Source: CAYQAJ01 sp964415245
Lineage (GTDB): Bacteria > Planctomycetota > Planctomycetia > Pirellulales > Pirellulaceae
Direction of reading: 5' to 3'
Length of the DNA: 17,908 nucleotides
Assembly: GCA_964415245.1 (NCBI GenBank)
Contig: CAYQAJ010000089.1
Span: forward strand, 1-17,908
Shown here: piece by piece, positions 6,081-14,085 of the stretch
Position numbering within the stretch: the stretch's first letter is position 1
How the letters are laid out: each line of letters begins with the position of its first letter
The notes under the pieces: generated by a model
Database searches by the model: none
The model's input: the letters and a program-made list of their open reading frames with translations, nothing else
Told to the model about the DNA's origin: nothing
Program-made: the position numbers and the translations under genes

Positions 6081-7595
6081 CTATCTCTTTCGCACGCGGC
6101 GCTCGGTTACGTTTACGTTCGTATTCACCACCATCCAGCACAAGGCGGCCCCCAGGTAGATTCCCGCGAACACGCCCATCACCAGGGGCCAGTTTCCCGG
6201 CGCGTCGGGATCGCCGCCAGTCCCCAACCGCAACAGCCACGGAACGACCAGCGGAAACAGAAACGCCCCGATGCACCCCGAGGCATTCATGATGCTGAAC
6301 ACCATAGGCACATGGCGGCCCCCCATGTCGATGGTCGCGGTGTACGAAGCCGGCCCGCCAAACGCCGCCCAGAACGAGCCGCCCGAGATCAACAGCACGG
6401 CCAGCCAGGGGTTGGCGACTGGATACGAAGCGACGATGAGCAGGGCGCACAAGAGCATGCTTACCGCGGCCACCGCTTCGCGGCTGATGCGGCGGTTGCC
6501 CGTGCGAACGAGCAGCCAGTCGGAAAACGCGCCACCCAACGGACTGCCGACGACCACCGCGATCAGCGGCAGGCTGTTGAGCAGACCCACCTCCAGGTCG
6601 CCCACTCCGCGCGTTTCGCGCAAGTACGTGCCGAACCAGGTGGCAAAGTAAATGTATCCGGCGGCGCGAAAGATCTGCTGCCCGCACAGCGCCCACATGC
6701 CGGGGCTGGAAGCGATGGTCAGCCAGGGCGTGGGCTCGTGGACTTCGTCGTCGGGCGACTTCTTGTTTTCGACTTGATCTTTCTCCGCGGGCGTCCTGCC
6801 GTCTGCAGAAGCCTTTCCGCCATCCGAGACGGCGTTTCCGGCGATGGCCGCCAGCTCGGCATCGGTGACCGACGGATGATCCTGCGGCCGGTCGCGAAAC
6901 CACACATAGAAGGCGAGGGCGAAAATAAAGCCCGGCGCCGCAAACAGCAGGTACGCTGACTGCCAACCGATCAGTGGCAACAGCGCTCCCATAGCTGCGG
7001 TTCCTGCCGCGCCGCCAATCGACATCGAGCTGGCCAACAGGCCGTTCGCCAGATTGTGCCGCCACGTGGGGAGCCACTTCGACACGGTGTTCACGCAGCA
7101 GGGAAAGATTCCCGATTGTGTCGCTCCCATTCCGAGCCGGGCAGTCAGCAGAAGAAAAGGGAGCCGCCCTAAGGCAAATAGTTGAGTGGCGACGGAGAAG
7201 ATCACCGCAAAGCTGAACAGGGCCCGGCGCGTGCCGTAGATTTTGGCCAGCCAGCCGGTGGATAATTGGCAAAGGCCGTACGTCAGGAAGAACGCCGACA
7301 TGATGAGGCCGGACGTTCCTTTCGAGATGTCCAGGTCGGTGCGGATCGCCTCCTCGGCCACGCTGATACTGTTGCGCTGCACGTAGGCCACGATCGCCGC
7401 CATGCACAGAGCCGCCACCACGTAGTAGCGCACATAGCGGTCCGGGCCGGGGGCGCGAGCTGACAGGTCAGCCGGGAGTGCCTCGGCCGACAACGATTCG
7501 TCGTGTGAGGGGAGCGCCTCGTTCGATGAAAACGCCTCGCCACGCGGCACTGCCGCGCCTTGCTCTTCGTCGCCAGAAGCGGGTGACATGCTCAT
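6081..7595 (-). CDS. MFS transporter, anion:cation symporter (hexuronate/organic acid) type
   Basis: The 504-residue protein has 12 likely membrane segments, the first at about residues 57-74. The sequence after TM1 (YVQRNSISVAEEAIRTDL) and the TM2-TM3 loop (GWLAKIYGTRRALFSF) fit the ACS branch of the major facilitator superfamily, which includes ExuT, GudP and sialate or phthalate carriers. So does ARLGMGATQSGIFPCCVNTV with SKWLPTWRHNLANGL. The central cytoplasmic loop (about 234-290) is long and charged. An unusual 50-residue Ser/Glu/Ala-rich tail precedes TM1. The gene starts 18 bases after the DUF1080 stop, so it is in one operon with it. No strong ribosome binding site precedes the ATGs at 7595 and 7589. 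An acidic sugar or organic anion is the likely cargo. Confidence 0.87.
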   Translation of the reverse strand: MSMSPASGDEEQGAAVPRGEAFSSNEALPSHDESLSAEALPADLSARAPGPDRYVRYYVVAALCMAAIVAYVQRNSISVAEEAIRTDLDISKGTSGLIMSAFFLTYGLCQLSTGWLAKIYGTRRALFSFAVIFSVATQLFALGRLPFLLLTARLGMGATQSGIFPCCVNTVSKWLPTWRHNLANGLLASSMSIGGAAGTAAMGALLPLIGWQSAYLLFAAPGFIFALAFYVWFRDRPQDHPSVTDAELAAIAGNAVSDGGKASADGRTPAEKDQVENKKSPDDEVHEPTPWLTIASSPGMWALCGQQIFRAAGYIYFATWFGTYLRETRGVGDLEVGLLNSLPLIAVVVGSPLGGAFSDWLLVRTGNRRISREAVAAVSMLLCALLIVASYPVANPWLAVLLISGGSFWAAFGGPASYTATIDMGGRHVPMVFSIMNASGCIGAFLFPLVVPWLLRLGTGGDPDAPGNWPLVMGVFAGIYLGAALCWMVVNTNVNVTERRVRKR

Positions 7596-7613
7596 GCAAG
7601 ACTTGCCGGCCGA

Positions 7614-8813
7614 TCACGGTTGCGGGGCACTGATGCGAATGTTGCGGAACCACACCTCTTCGCTGTGGTTCTGCAGGCCGAGGAAACCGTTGAGCCGGCG
7701 CTCCTCGAGCGCGGGAAAGTCGTCGAGCGTCGCCTCAACGACCACCACGCCGTTGTGCTCGACGCGATAGCAAGGCCCCGTGCACTCAATCTCCAGGGTG
7801 TTCCACTGACCGGTGGGTCGGGCAACGTGCTTCTGGGCGGGGGCAATATCGTACACGCTTCCCGCGTATTGATAGTCGTGCAGATCCTTGTAGCGGGGAT
7901 CGGCGTCGTCGAGAATCTGCACTTCGACACCCGCCCCGGCGCCGTGGTGGTTGCCGTCTTCGGGCACGCGGACATAGACGCCCGAGTTGCCGCCCGGCCG
8001 CAGCTTGTATTCGAGTCGCAGATCGAAGTCGCCGAATTGGTCGCGCGTGCGAAGCCAGGGGCCCGGCTTGCCACTGCAACGGAGCATGCCCATTTCGACG
8101 TCCCAGCACTTTTCGGCGGGCGCGCCGGCGCCTTCCCAGCCCGTGAGGTCGCGGCCATTGAACAGCCAGCGGCTGCCGAGCTCGGTAATGCGGATGTTCC
8201 GAAAGGCGTAGCTGCCATTCGAGCCGTCGCGCGATTTTAAGCCGATGTAGCCGAGCGGGGTTGCCAACCGGTCGGTGCTCCACGCCTCGTGGCCGTTGAT
8301 CGACAGCGAAGCCTTCATCCCCTTCGCAGTCAGCACGAGGTCATTCCACTGGTCGGGGCGGAAATGCGCGTCTTTGCCGACTTGCACGAGGCCGACCAGA
8401 TCGCCTTCGTGCCCGCGTGCGAGCGCAATCTCGTGCTGATCGGGCCACGGTTTTCCCTCGGGGGGCGGCCCACTGCGAAAGAAGATGCCCGATTCGGGCT
8501 GGGAATCGGATTTCGATTCCGAGTCGCGCAAGCGTCGGCATTCCAGTCGCAAAACAAAGTCGCGGTAGCGGTGGTTGCTGCGCAGATATCCGTCGCCGCC
8601 TTTGAACACGATGGCGCCGTCCTGGACGGCCGCGTCGCAACCCAAAGCGTGCCAGCCGTCAAGCGTCTTGCCGTCGAACAACTCAAGCGTGCATGCTTCG
8701 GCGGAGCCCGTTGAGGATTCTTCAGCCGGCTCGTCGGCCCACAATCGGCCGGCGCCGCACAGGATTACGCCGCAAAGCATCGCGCCGCAAAGGTACGTTC
8801 CCAAACGTTTCAT
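7614..8813 (-). CDS. Secreted tandem DUF1080 (3-keto-disaccharide hydrolase-like) protein
   Basis: The 399-residue protein begins with a Sec signal peptide (MKRLGTYLCGAMLCGVILCG, cleavage near AWADE-like LWADE at 24-28). Two concanavalin-like DUF1080 domains follow. The first, about 42-212, starts LELFDGKTLDGWHALG and ends FRNIRITELG. The second, about 214-397, starts SRWLFNGRDLTGWEG and ends WFRNIRISAP. The PESGIFFRSG and GGNSGVYVRVPEDGNHH segments are the usual conserved cores. Family members bind or cleave carbohydrates, including 3-keto-glycosides, in the periplasm. The ATG at 8813 follows GGAG at good distance. The gene starts six bases after the Tat-exported ceramidase-like gene, so the two are almost certainly co-transcribed. 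Confidence 0.9.
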   Translation of the reverse strand: MKRLGTYLCGAMLCGVILCGAGRLWADEPAEESSTGSAEACTLELFDGKTLDGWHALGCDAAVQDGAIVFKGGDGYLRSNHRYRDFVLRLECRRLRDSESKSDSQPESGIFFRSGPPPEGKPWPDQHEIALARGHEGDLVGLVQVGKDAHFRPDQWNDLVLTAKGMKASLSINGHEAWSTDRLATPLGYIGLKSRDGSNGSYAFRNIRITELGSRWLFNGRDLTGWEGAGAPAEKCWDVEMGMLRCSGKPGPWLRTRDQFGDFDLRLEYKLRPGGNSGVYVRVPEDGNHHGAGAGVEVQILDDADPRYKDLHDYQYAGSVYDIAPAQKHVARPTGQWNTLEIECTGPCYRVEHNGVVVVEATLDDFPALEERRLNGFLGLQNHSEEVWFRNIRISAPQP

Positions 8814-8819
8814 GGTCGT

Positions 8820-10253
8820 TCACTCCGCCTCATTGCCAAGCGCTATCTTCAGCGCGGTGAGAATCGATTGCTCGGCGCCCGCGGCAACCCAGGTGTACCC
8901 GTGTTCTTCCATGAATCCTTCGCGGCGCGCCTGTTCGGTGGGAATGTAGCCTGGGGCGCACTCTCCGTAGGCCGCGACCATTACGAACGAGTCCGGCCGC
9001 ATTTTCTGCGCGGCGAGTTGATAGGAGACAAAGCTCTCAGCCGGGAGCAGTACGAACTGCGCCGGGCCGAAGTCGATCACCGGCAGGTCGATCGCCTGGC
9101 CCGCCGCATATCGCTTCTGCCAGCTCAGGCCGAGTGCCGCCGTGCTTCGTTCTTGCTGTGAGGCGTCGGCGTTGGCCAGCGTCTTTTCGAGCGCTTCGGG
9201 CGAGAGCGCCCCCTCGACCTCCGGCTTCAGCAGAAGCGGCACGACGCGCAGGTTCGCCTGACGCAGCGGCTCGCGGCGGGTCGCCTTCCACGCCTCTCGC
9301 ATCGCGTCATACATTCGGCCGGTCAATTCGCGGCGGCTATCGTCGTTGCCGTCGTTGTATCGGGCGGCCGTCACGTCGCCGCCGCAACCGCTCATGTAGA
9401 CTTGGAAGATGCTCGGGTCGTCGCGCTGGCGGCGCTGTCGGGCCAGGCCGACGAAGTCGCACGACACTCCTCCATCGCCGTAGTAGCTCATCGGATGGCA
9501 GGCATACGTTGAGAGTGCCGCCAACGGCTCGTCGCCGTCCCAGAAGCTGAGCGTCTTGAGCAGCGGGTCGATCGTGCCCTCGGGCGCAAGCCGCACCGCC
9601 TCATCGCGGGTAAAGCTGTAGCGGTTGAAGCGTGGCGGTGATCCTTCCAGCTCGACCCGGCGACTGCTGGCGACGCGATCGACCTTCGCTTGGCCCATTC
9701 CCACGTGCGTGACGGTGCAGCGCTTGTCGAGCGAACGGCGCACGGCGGCGGCCACGCGCACGATCGTTTCCTGCATGAATCCTCGATCGAACATCGAACC
9801 GGCGCCGTGCTCTTCCAGCAGGAGCTGCGCCGTCAGGTCGGCGTACGGCGCATCGTGCTGGTGAACGCAAGAGAGCACCACTCGTTCCCGCGTCGTTTTG
9901 GCCGCCTCTGCCAGCGCGTCGCGCCACTGGTCGTAGGCATCGTTGCGCAGTTCGCACCAGTCGAGAGCCGCCAGCACGATCGGCTCGCCGTCGCCCATGA
10001 GCAGCAGTCCCCGGGCTTCGAGCGGGTCGACGATCTTGCGGGCCGGTTCGCGCCACCCAGCCAACAGCGGATGCCCCAGCGGCGGCGTCACATCGGCCGA
10101 GAAGGTGGCAAGCTCGAACTTTCGCTCGTCCCCCGAATCGCCGTTCGCAGCCTCGTCGCTCTGACCAGCGAACGCTAACAGCGAACCACTGGCCGAGGCG
10201 GTCGCCGCCGCCATTGCGGCGAGTGCCTGACGACGATTGAGACTCAATTCCAC
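8820..10253 (-). CDS. Tat-exported ceramidase-like hydrolase
   Basis: From GTG at 10253 the product has 477 residues. It begins with a twin-arginine-type signal (SLNRRQALAAMAAATASASG), so it is probably exported folded. The mature part follows the ceramidase-like pattern: FSADVTPPLGHPLLAGW (51-67), VVLSCVHQHDAPYADL (125-140) with His131 and His133, STYACHPMSYYGDGG (248-262) with His253, SGCGGDVTAARYND (288-301) and LLPAESFVSYQ (402-411). The active-site segment reads GDVTA rather than GDVSP, so Thr replaces the usual Ser. The GTG is favoured over the ATG at 10286 because GAGG lies nine bases before it. It is the first gene of the minus-strand operon, 72 bases from the inferred transcription start. 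Its true substrate is unknown. Confidence 0.82.
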   Translation of the reverse strand: MELSLNRRQALAAMAAATASASGSLLAFAGQSDEAANGDSGDERKFELATFSADVTPPLGHPLLAGWREPARKIVDPLEARGLLLMGDGEPIVLAALDWCELRNDAYDQWRDALAEAAKTTRERVVLSCVHQHDAPYADLTAQLLLEEHGAGSMFDRGFMQETIVRVAAAVRRSLDKRCTVTHVGMGQAKVDRVASSRRVELEGSPPRFNRYSFTRDEAVRLAPEGTIDPLLKTLSFWDGDEPLAALSTYACHPMSYYGDGGVSCDFVGLARQRRQRDDPSIFQVYMSGCGGDVTAARYNDGNDDSRRELTGRMYDAMREAWKATRREPLRQANLRVVPLLLKPEVEGALSPEALEKTLANADASQQERSTAALGLSWQKRYAAGQAIDLPVIDFGPAQFVLLPAESFVSYQLAAQKMRPDSFVMVAAYGECAPGYIPTEQARREGFMEEHGYTWVAAGAEQSILTALKIALGNEAE

Positions 10254-10331
10254 GGAACGAAACCTCGGCGAGTTTGCCCGCGGCATTCGCGGAAACTGTG
10301 ACGACGCTTGTTGCGGCCCGGGCAACGAGCT

Positions 10332-10361
10332 TTTATAGTCACTCTGCTTGCTGTATCGCAA
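10332..10361 (-). promoter_or_regulatory. Promoter of the ceramidase-DUF1080-MFS operon
   Basis: On the minus strand TTGCGA (10361-10356) and TATAAA (10337-10332) are 18 bases apart. Both are good sigma70-type boxes (four and five of six matches). Transcription would start near 10325, leaving a leader of about 70 bases to the GTG at 10253. The end of mobile element C is only eight bases upstream of the -35 box, so the element could influence this promoter. Confidence 0.5.
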
Positions 10362-10369
10362 CTCATTGC

Positions 10370-10518
10370 CTATCCGAAAACCGTACCGGAGAAGGGGACA
10401 GGCACATTTTGCTTCGATTTGCGTGTCGTCGGAGTTGTTCTGTGACACGCTCACTCCACCTTCGCACGTTCTCTTGTTCGGAAGCAAAATGAGCCAGTCC
10501 CCGACGGTTTTCGAATAG
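10370..10518. mobile_element. Miniature inverted-repeat element, copy C
   Basis: This is the best preserved copy, about 149 bp. The left arm reads CTATCCGAAAACCGT, then GGGGACAGGCACATTTTGC and TTC (10370-10415). The complement of the right arm reads CTATTCGAAAACCGTC, then GGGGACTGGCTCATTTTGC and TTC (10518-10481). An inner hairpin, GCGTGTC (10421-10427) with GACACGC (10444-10450), occupies the middle. No reading frame is present, so any movement would depend on a transposase encoded elsewhere. The orientation is opposite to copy A, judged by which arm carries CAGGCA. Confidence 0.85.
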
Positions 10519-10582
10519 ACGGTACGCGGCGTCCGAAGCAACACGCTCACCTCCTCGTAATCGCCAAGGCGGCCGGTCATCC

Positions 10583-12802
10583 GTGGGCAACGTCTTCTCC
10601 ACACTCGATCTGGTGGTGTTTTTCGCCGCGCTCGCCGGCGCCATGGTCGTCGGTTTCATCGCCGGAAGGCACGAAAACACGACGGAAGATTACTTTCTAG
10701 CGGGCCGCAAAATCCCCTGGTGGGGCGTGGCGGCCTCGATCTTCGGCAGCAACGTTAGCGCTAACCACATGGTCGGCATGATGGGGGCCGGCTTTGCCAT
10801 CGGCTTTGCCCAGAGCCACTTCGAGCTGGGGGCCATCGCCGGCCTGATGTTGCTGTGCTACGGCTTTCTGCCGGTGTATCGCAAGCTGAACCTGTACACG
10901 CTCTCGGAATACCTGGCCCGACGATACGACGAACGCAGCCGCGTGGCCTACGCGATCATCATGATCGTGCTCATGGCGGTGGTGCAAATGGTGCCCGCGC
11001 TGTACATCGGCTCGCGCTCGTTCTGCATATTGCTGGGGGGCGACGCGGTGCGGGGGCAGCAGGCCGGCGATGGCGCCGAGGCGCTTGCTGAGCGCGAAGC
11101 GGCTCTCGTCGACGGAGAAAACGTCGCGGAGGATAGGAAAGTCGGCGATGGAGAAATCACTGCAGCAGCCGGCCTCTCCCCCAATCTCGCCGCCACGCCC
11201 GACGTGAACATGCGCTACTATGTTGCGTTCGTCATCGCGCTGGCCGTGATTGCGGGGAGCTACACCATCGTCGGCGGGCTCAAGGCCGTGGTGTGGACCG
11301 ACGTCATTCAGTCGGTGTTGCTGTTGGCGGCGGGCATCGTCGTCGCACTGCTCGCGTTCGCCAAGCTGGGCGGATGGCACGTGCTGATGGACTACGACGC
11401 CGCCATGCTCACTGCCGCCGACGATGCCCGCAAGATGCACCTCTACCTGCCCATGAACCATCCCGACTTGCCCTGGACCGGCATGCTGACGGGACTGATG
11501 GCCATGCACTTCTTTTATTGGGGCACCAACCAGTTTATCGTGCAGCGGGCCCTGGCCGCACGAAGCGACAGCGAAGCACGCCTCGGCATCGTCGCAGCCG
11601 GCTTTTTGAAGCTCACGATTCCGTTTTTCTCGATCGCCACGGGTGCGGCCGCGTTTTACCTGTTCAAGAGCCGGCTGGCCGATCCATCGCTCAATCCACA
11701 GATTCACCAGGACGTGGTATTCGTCGAGCTGGTGAAGATCGTGGCGGCGCCGATCGGCTTCGGCCTGATGGGGCTGATCGCGGCCGGAGTGATCGGGGCC
11801 ATTTTGTCGTCGATCGACTCGATGATGAACTCGGCGGCTACGATTATCACCATCGACATCTACCGCCGCTATATCCGCCCCCAAGCCAGCGACCGCGAAC
11901 TGATTGTCGCGGGCCGCATTTCGATCGCGCTGTTCGTCATCCTGGCGACACTCATGGCGGTCTACGTGATCAACCCCAACTCCAAGAAGAACTTCTTCCT
12001 GCAGATTGTCGACTATCAGGGATATCTGACGCCGGGTTTGTTGGTGGCGTTCTTGTTGGGCATGTTCTGGAAGCGCGGCACGGCGACGGCGGCGATCGTG
12101 GCGATCCTGGCCGGCATCGTCTTCTCGGGCGCGGTGCAGTATGGGTACGACAAGGGAGTGGGCACGCACCCGGTCGTGTACTCGGTCGTGCAGGGCAAGA
12201 CTTCGCTCGACGAAGTGAATCCGGATGACTTGCCGTCCGATATGCGCTCGCTGAACCGCGATGGACAGCGACAGCGCATTGAGGACGAACGGCGGCGGCT
12301 CGATCAACCGATTCCCTTGATTGGCTCCCGCCGCGCGGTCGTCGAGCGATTGGGGCCGGTGCTCAACTTTTTCCATCGCGTCGTGGCGGTCCTCATACTT
12401 TGCGCGGCGACGTTCGTGGTGGTGAGTCTCATGGGCCAGCCCGATACCGAGAAAGGGCGCCTCGTGTGGACCGACCTGGGAGGGCACGACCCGGGAGTGC
12501 TGCGGCGACTGATTACCGCCATCCTGGTTTCGATTCTCGTGTTCGCGATCCTCGGCTGGGTCATGTACAGCAAGTGGATTACCCCCACGACGGCCGCGCT
12601 ATTGGGCAGCGGCTGGACACTGGCCATGTTCGTGGGGGCCATGATCGTCGCGCCGCGAAAGTTGCCGGGGTCGGCACCGGGCGAGCCTTCCGATGGATCG
12701 GGCGGCGTCGGGGTACTGATGCGCCGGATTCTCGGCGACGACCGGTTGCCGGCCGGCATCCTGTCCGCGACGGCCATCTTTCTTACGTATTACTTCTATT
12801 GA
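10583..12802 (+). CDS. Sodium:solute symporter (SSS family) with extra hydrophilic loop
   Basis: This is a 739-residue membrane protein with about 13-15 predicted membrane segments. SSS signatures include EDYFLAGRKIPWWGVAASIF (35-54), GSNVSANHMVGM (55-66), LNLYTLSEYLARRYD (102-116), YTIVGGLKAVVWTDVIQ (227-243) and IGAILSSIDSMMNSAATI-like sequence near 410-428. The family imports sugars, amino acids or carboxylates with Na+. Residues about 153-208 form a hydrophilic insert (Gly/Ala/Glu/Asp-rich) between two membrane segments that are normally close together. The C-terminal region adds further membrane segments, ending FLTYYFY. It starts with GTG at 10583, with AAGGCGG ten bases upstream. Glucose dehydrogenase follows after 32 bases, so a sugar is a reasonable cargo. 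Confidence 0.87.
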   Translation: MGNVFSTLDLVVFFAALAGAMVVGFIAGRHENTTEDYFLAGRKIPWWGVAASIFGSNVSANHMVGMMGAGFAIGFAQSHFELGAIAGLMLLCYGFLPVYRKLNLYTLSEYLARRYDERSRVAYAIIMIVLMAVVQMVPALYIGSRSFCILLGGDAVRGQQAGDGAEALAEREAALVDGENVAEDRKVGDGEITAAAGLSPNLAATPDVNMRYYVAFVIALAVIAGSYTIVGGLKAVVWTDVIQSVLLLAAGIVVALLAFAKLGGWHVLMDYDAAMLTAADDARKMHLYLPMNHPDLPWTGMLTGLMAMHFFYWGTNQFIVQRALAARSDSEARLGIVAAGFLKLTIPFFSIATGAAAFYLFKSRLADPSLNPQIHQDVVFVELVKIVAAPIGFGLMGLIAAGVIGAILSSIDSMMNSAATIITIDIYRRYIRPQASDRELIVAGRISIALFVILATLMAVYVINPNSKKNFFLQIVDYQGYLTPGLLVAFLLGMFWKRGTATAAIVAILAGIVFSGAVQYGYDKGVGTHPVVYSVVQGKTSLDEVNPDDLPSDMRSLNRDGQRQRIEDERRRLDQPIPLIGSRRAVVERLGPVLNFFHRVVAVLILCAATFVVVSLMGQPDTEKGRLVWTDLGGHDPGVLRRLITAILVSILVFAILGWVMYSKWITPTTAALLGSGWTLAMFVGAMIVAPRKLPGSAPGEPSDGSGGVGVLMRRILGDDRLPAGILSATAIFLTYYFY

Positions 12803-12834
12803 CGCCGTCGCGCTCCTGCCTAATAACGACCCCC

Positions 12835-13917
12835 ATGTTCGCCATTGCCGCCCGCACCGAATCGACCGAGCCCCACCTGGTGGAATTGCCCGAACCGGCT
12901 GCACCAGCCGCAGGGCAGGTGCTTTGTCGCACGCTGCAATTGGGTGTGTGTGGAACCGATCGGGAGATTCTGCACTCGGCGGTGCCGCTCGTCCCCGAAG
13001 ATAGCGACTTTCTCGTGTTGGGGCACGAGTGTCTGGGCCGCGTCGAAGTGGTCGGACCGGGCGTGAGCGAACTGGCGGCCAGCGATCTGGTTGTGCCCGT
13101 GGTACGACGCGCCTTCCCCGGTCAGCAGCACCGCGTCGACCTGTTGGCATTCGGAAACTTCACCGAACGGGGCATCGTGCGGGAGCACGGGTTCTCGGCC
13201 CCGAGGTGGCTCGACCGGCCCGAGTACCTGCTGCGAGTCGATCCGAAGCTGGCCGAAGTGGCGGTTCTCGCCGAGCCACTGGCGGTGGCGGAGAAGGGAG
13301 TGAACGAGGCCACTGTCGTGCAGCGCGCGCGACTGGGCGACGGCGCCTGGACCGACGAGCCGCCGCGCGTGCTGGTGACCGGCATGGGCCCCATCGCCTT
13401 CGCTGCCGTCGTGGCGTGCCGCTGCCGCGACTGGCCGGTCACGATGTACGGCCGCGACGCGCCGAACAGCTTTCGAGCGGGTCTGGCTGAATCCTTCGGC
13501 GCGCGGTATCTGCCGGCCGCCCATGGCGCCATCGCTCCGCCCGACGTGGAACAGGACGGTTACGACCTCGTGTTGGAATGCACGGGCAGCGACGAATTGA
13601 TGATGGAAGCGGCGGCGGCGCTCGCATCGCGGGGAGCGATGTCCTGGCTGGGAAGCACGCGGCTGCCTCAGCCAGCTCCGCGGAACGTCGAACGCCTGAT
13701 GCGAGATTCTCTTTTGCGGAATCACGTGTTCATCGGGTGTGTGAACTCCGCGCCGCGCGATTTCGCCGCGGCGCTGGCCGACTTGACGCTCATGCTGGGA
13801 ACTCACCCTCGCGAGATTGCGGCCCTAGTTACAGACCGCGTGCCGCCGCGCGACTCGCTCGATCACTATCGCCGCCGCCGGCCGCAAGGCATCAAGACGG
13901 TGTTGATGTACGAATGA
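12835..13917 (+). CDS. Zinc-type alcohol dehydrogenase family, glucose dehydrogenase-like
   Basis: The 360-residue protein matches the medium-chain dehydrogenase group of archaeal-type glucose 1-dehydrogenases. It has LGVCGTDREI (37-46) with Cys39 as catalytic zinc ligand, LGHECLGRV (62-70) with His64 and Glu65, and NFTERGIVREHGF (108-120). AEPLAVAEKG (146-155) provides the second-sphere Glu147. The GMGPIAFAA turn (183-191) is the dinucleotide-binding site, and a Glu_dehyd_C-like end follows. It would oxidise an aldose at C1 to a lactone with NAD(P)+. The structural zinc lobe (about 90-108) has no cysteines. The frame is open upstream inside the symporter gene, but family resemblance starts at the ATG at 12835. 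No clear ribosome binding site is visible, so translation may be coupled or leaderless. Confidence 0.85.
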   Translation: MFAIAARTESTEPHLVELPEPAAPAAGQVLCRTLQLGVCGTDREILHSAVPLVPEDSDFLVLGHECLGRVEVVGPGVSELAASDLVVPVVRRAFPGQQHRVDLLAFGNFTERGIVREHGFSAPRWLDRPEYLLRVDPKLAEVAVLAEPLAVAEKGVNEATVVQRARLGDGAWTDEPPRVLVTGMGPIAFAAVVACRCRDWPVTMYGRDAPNSFRAGLAESFGARYLPAAHGAIAPPDVEQDGYDLVLECTGSDELMMEAAAALASRGAMSWLGSTRLPQPAPRNVERLMRDSLLRNHVFIGCVNSAPRDFAAALADLTLMLGTHPREIAALVTDRVPPRDSLDHYRRRRPQGIKTVLMYE

Positions 13918-13930
13918 CATCGTAATCGCT

Positions 13931-14045
13931 GGTTCCAAGGCTCCGCCTGGGAACCGACTGTCCGCCAGGCTCTGCCTGAAAGAAGCGCGGCGCACCGGAA
14001 CCGGCGGAGCCAGGAAGACGGCGCCGTCCCCAGGCGGAGCCTGGG
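13931..14045. repeat. Cluster of short palindromes with AGGC-TCCGCCT core
   Basis: Several hairpins sit in the 168-base gap between the dehydrogenase and lactate permease genes. GGTTCCAAGGC / GCCTGGGAACC with a three-base loop lies at 13931-13955, CCAGGCTCTGCCTG at 13965-13978, the 12-base palindrome GACGGCGCCGTC at 14017-14028, and CCCAGGC-GGA-GCCTGGG at 14029-14045. The first, second and last share the same AGGC core and look like copies of one extragenic palindrome. They could attenuate or process the transcript between the two genes. Confidence 0.75.
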
Positions 14046-14085
14046 TACGAGAGGCGTGCCGGAGCGTGGGGACGAGAGGAGTGCG

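Larger units (their letters stand above)
10254..10582. other. Divergent promoter region between the two transporter operons
   Basis: This 329-base spacer lies between the minus-strand hydrolase operon and the plus-strand symporter. It contains a good minus-strand promoter (10332-10361) and miniature element C (10370-10518), and no gene. I do not see a convincing promoter for the symporter between the element and 10583; it may start within the element's right arm. Confidence 0.6.

Noticed and set aside
10697..12487. 596-residue open frame antisense to the sodium:solute symporter
   Set aside because: His/Arg/Gln-rich composition with no domains. It mirrors a clear membrane protein, a common effect in GC-rich genes.
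12400..12834. Upstream extension of the glucose dehydrogenase frame into the symporter gene
   Set aside because: Arg/Gly/Asp-rich and overlapping the symporter C-terminus in another frame. Family similarity starts at ATG 12835.
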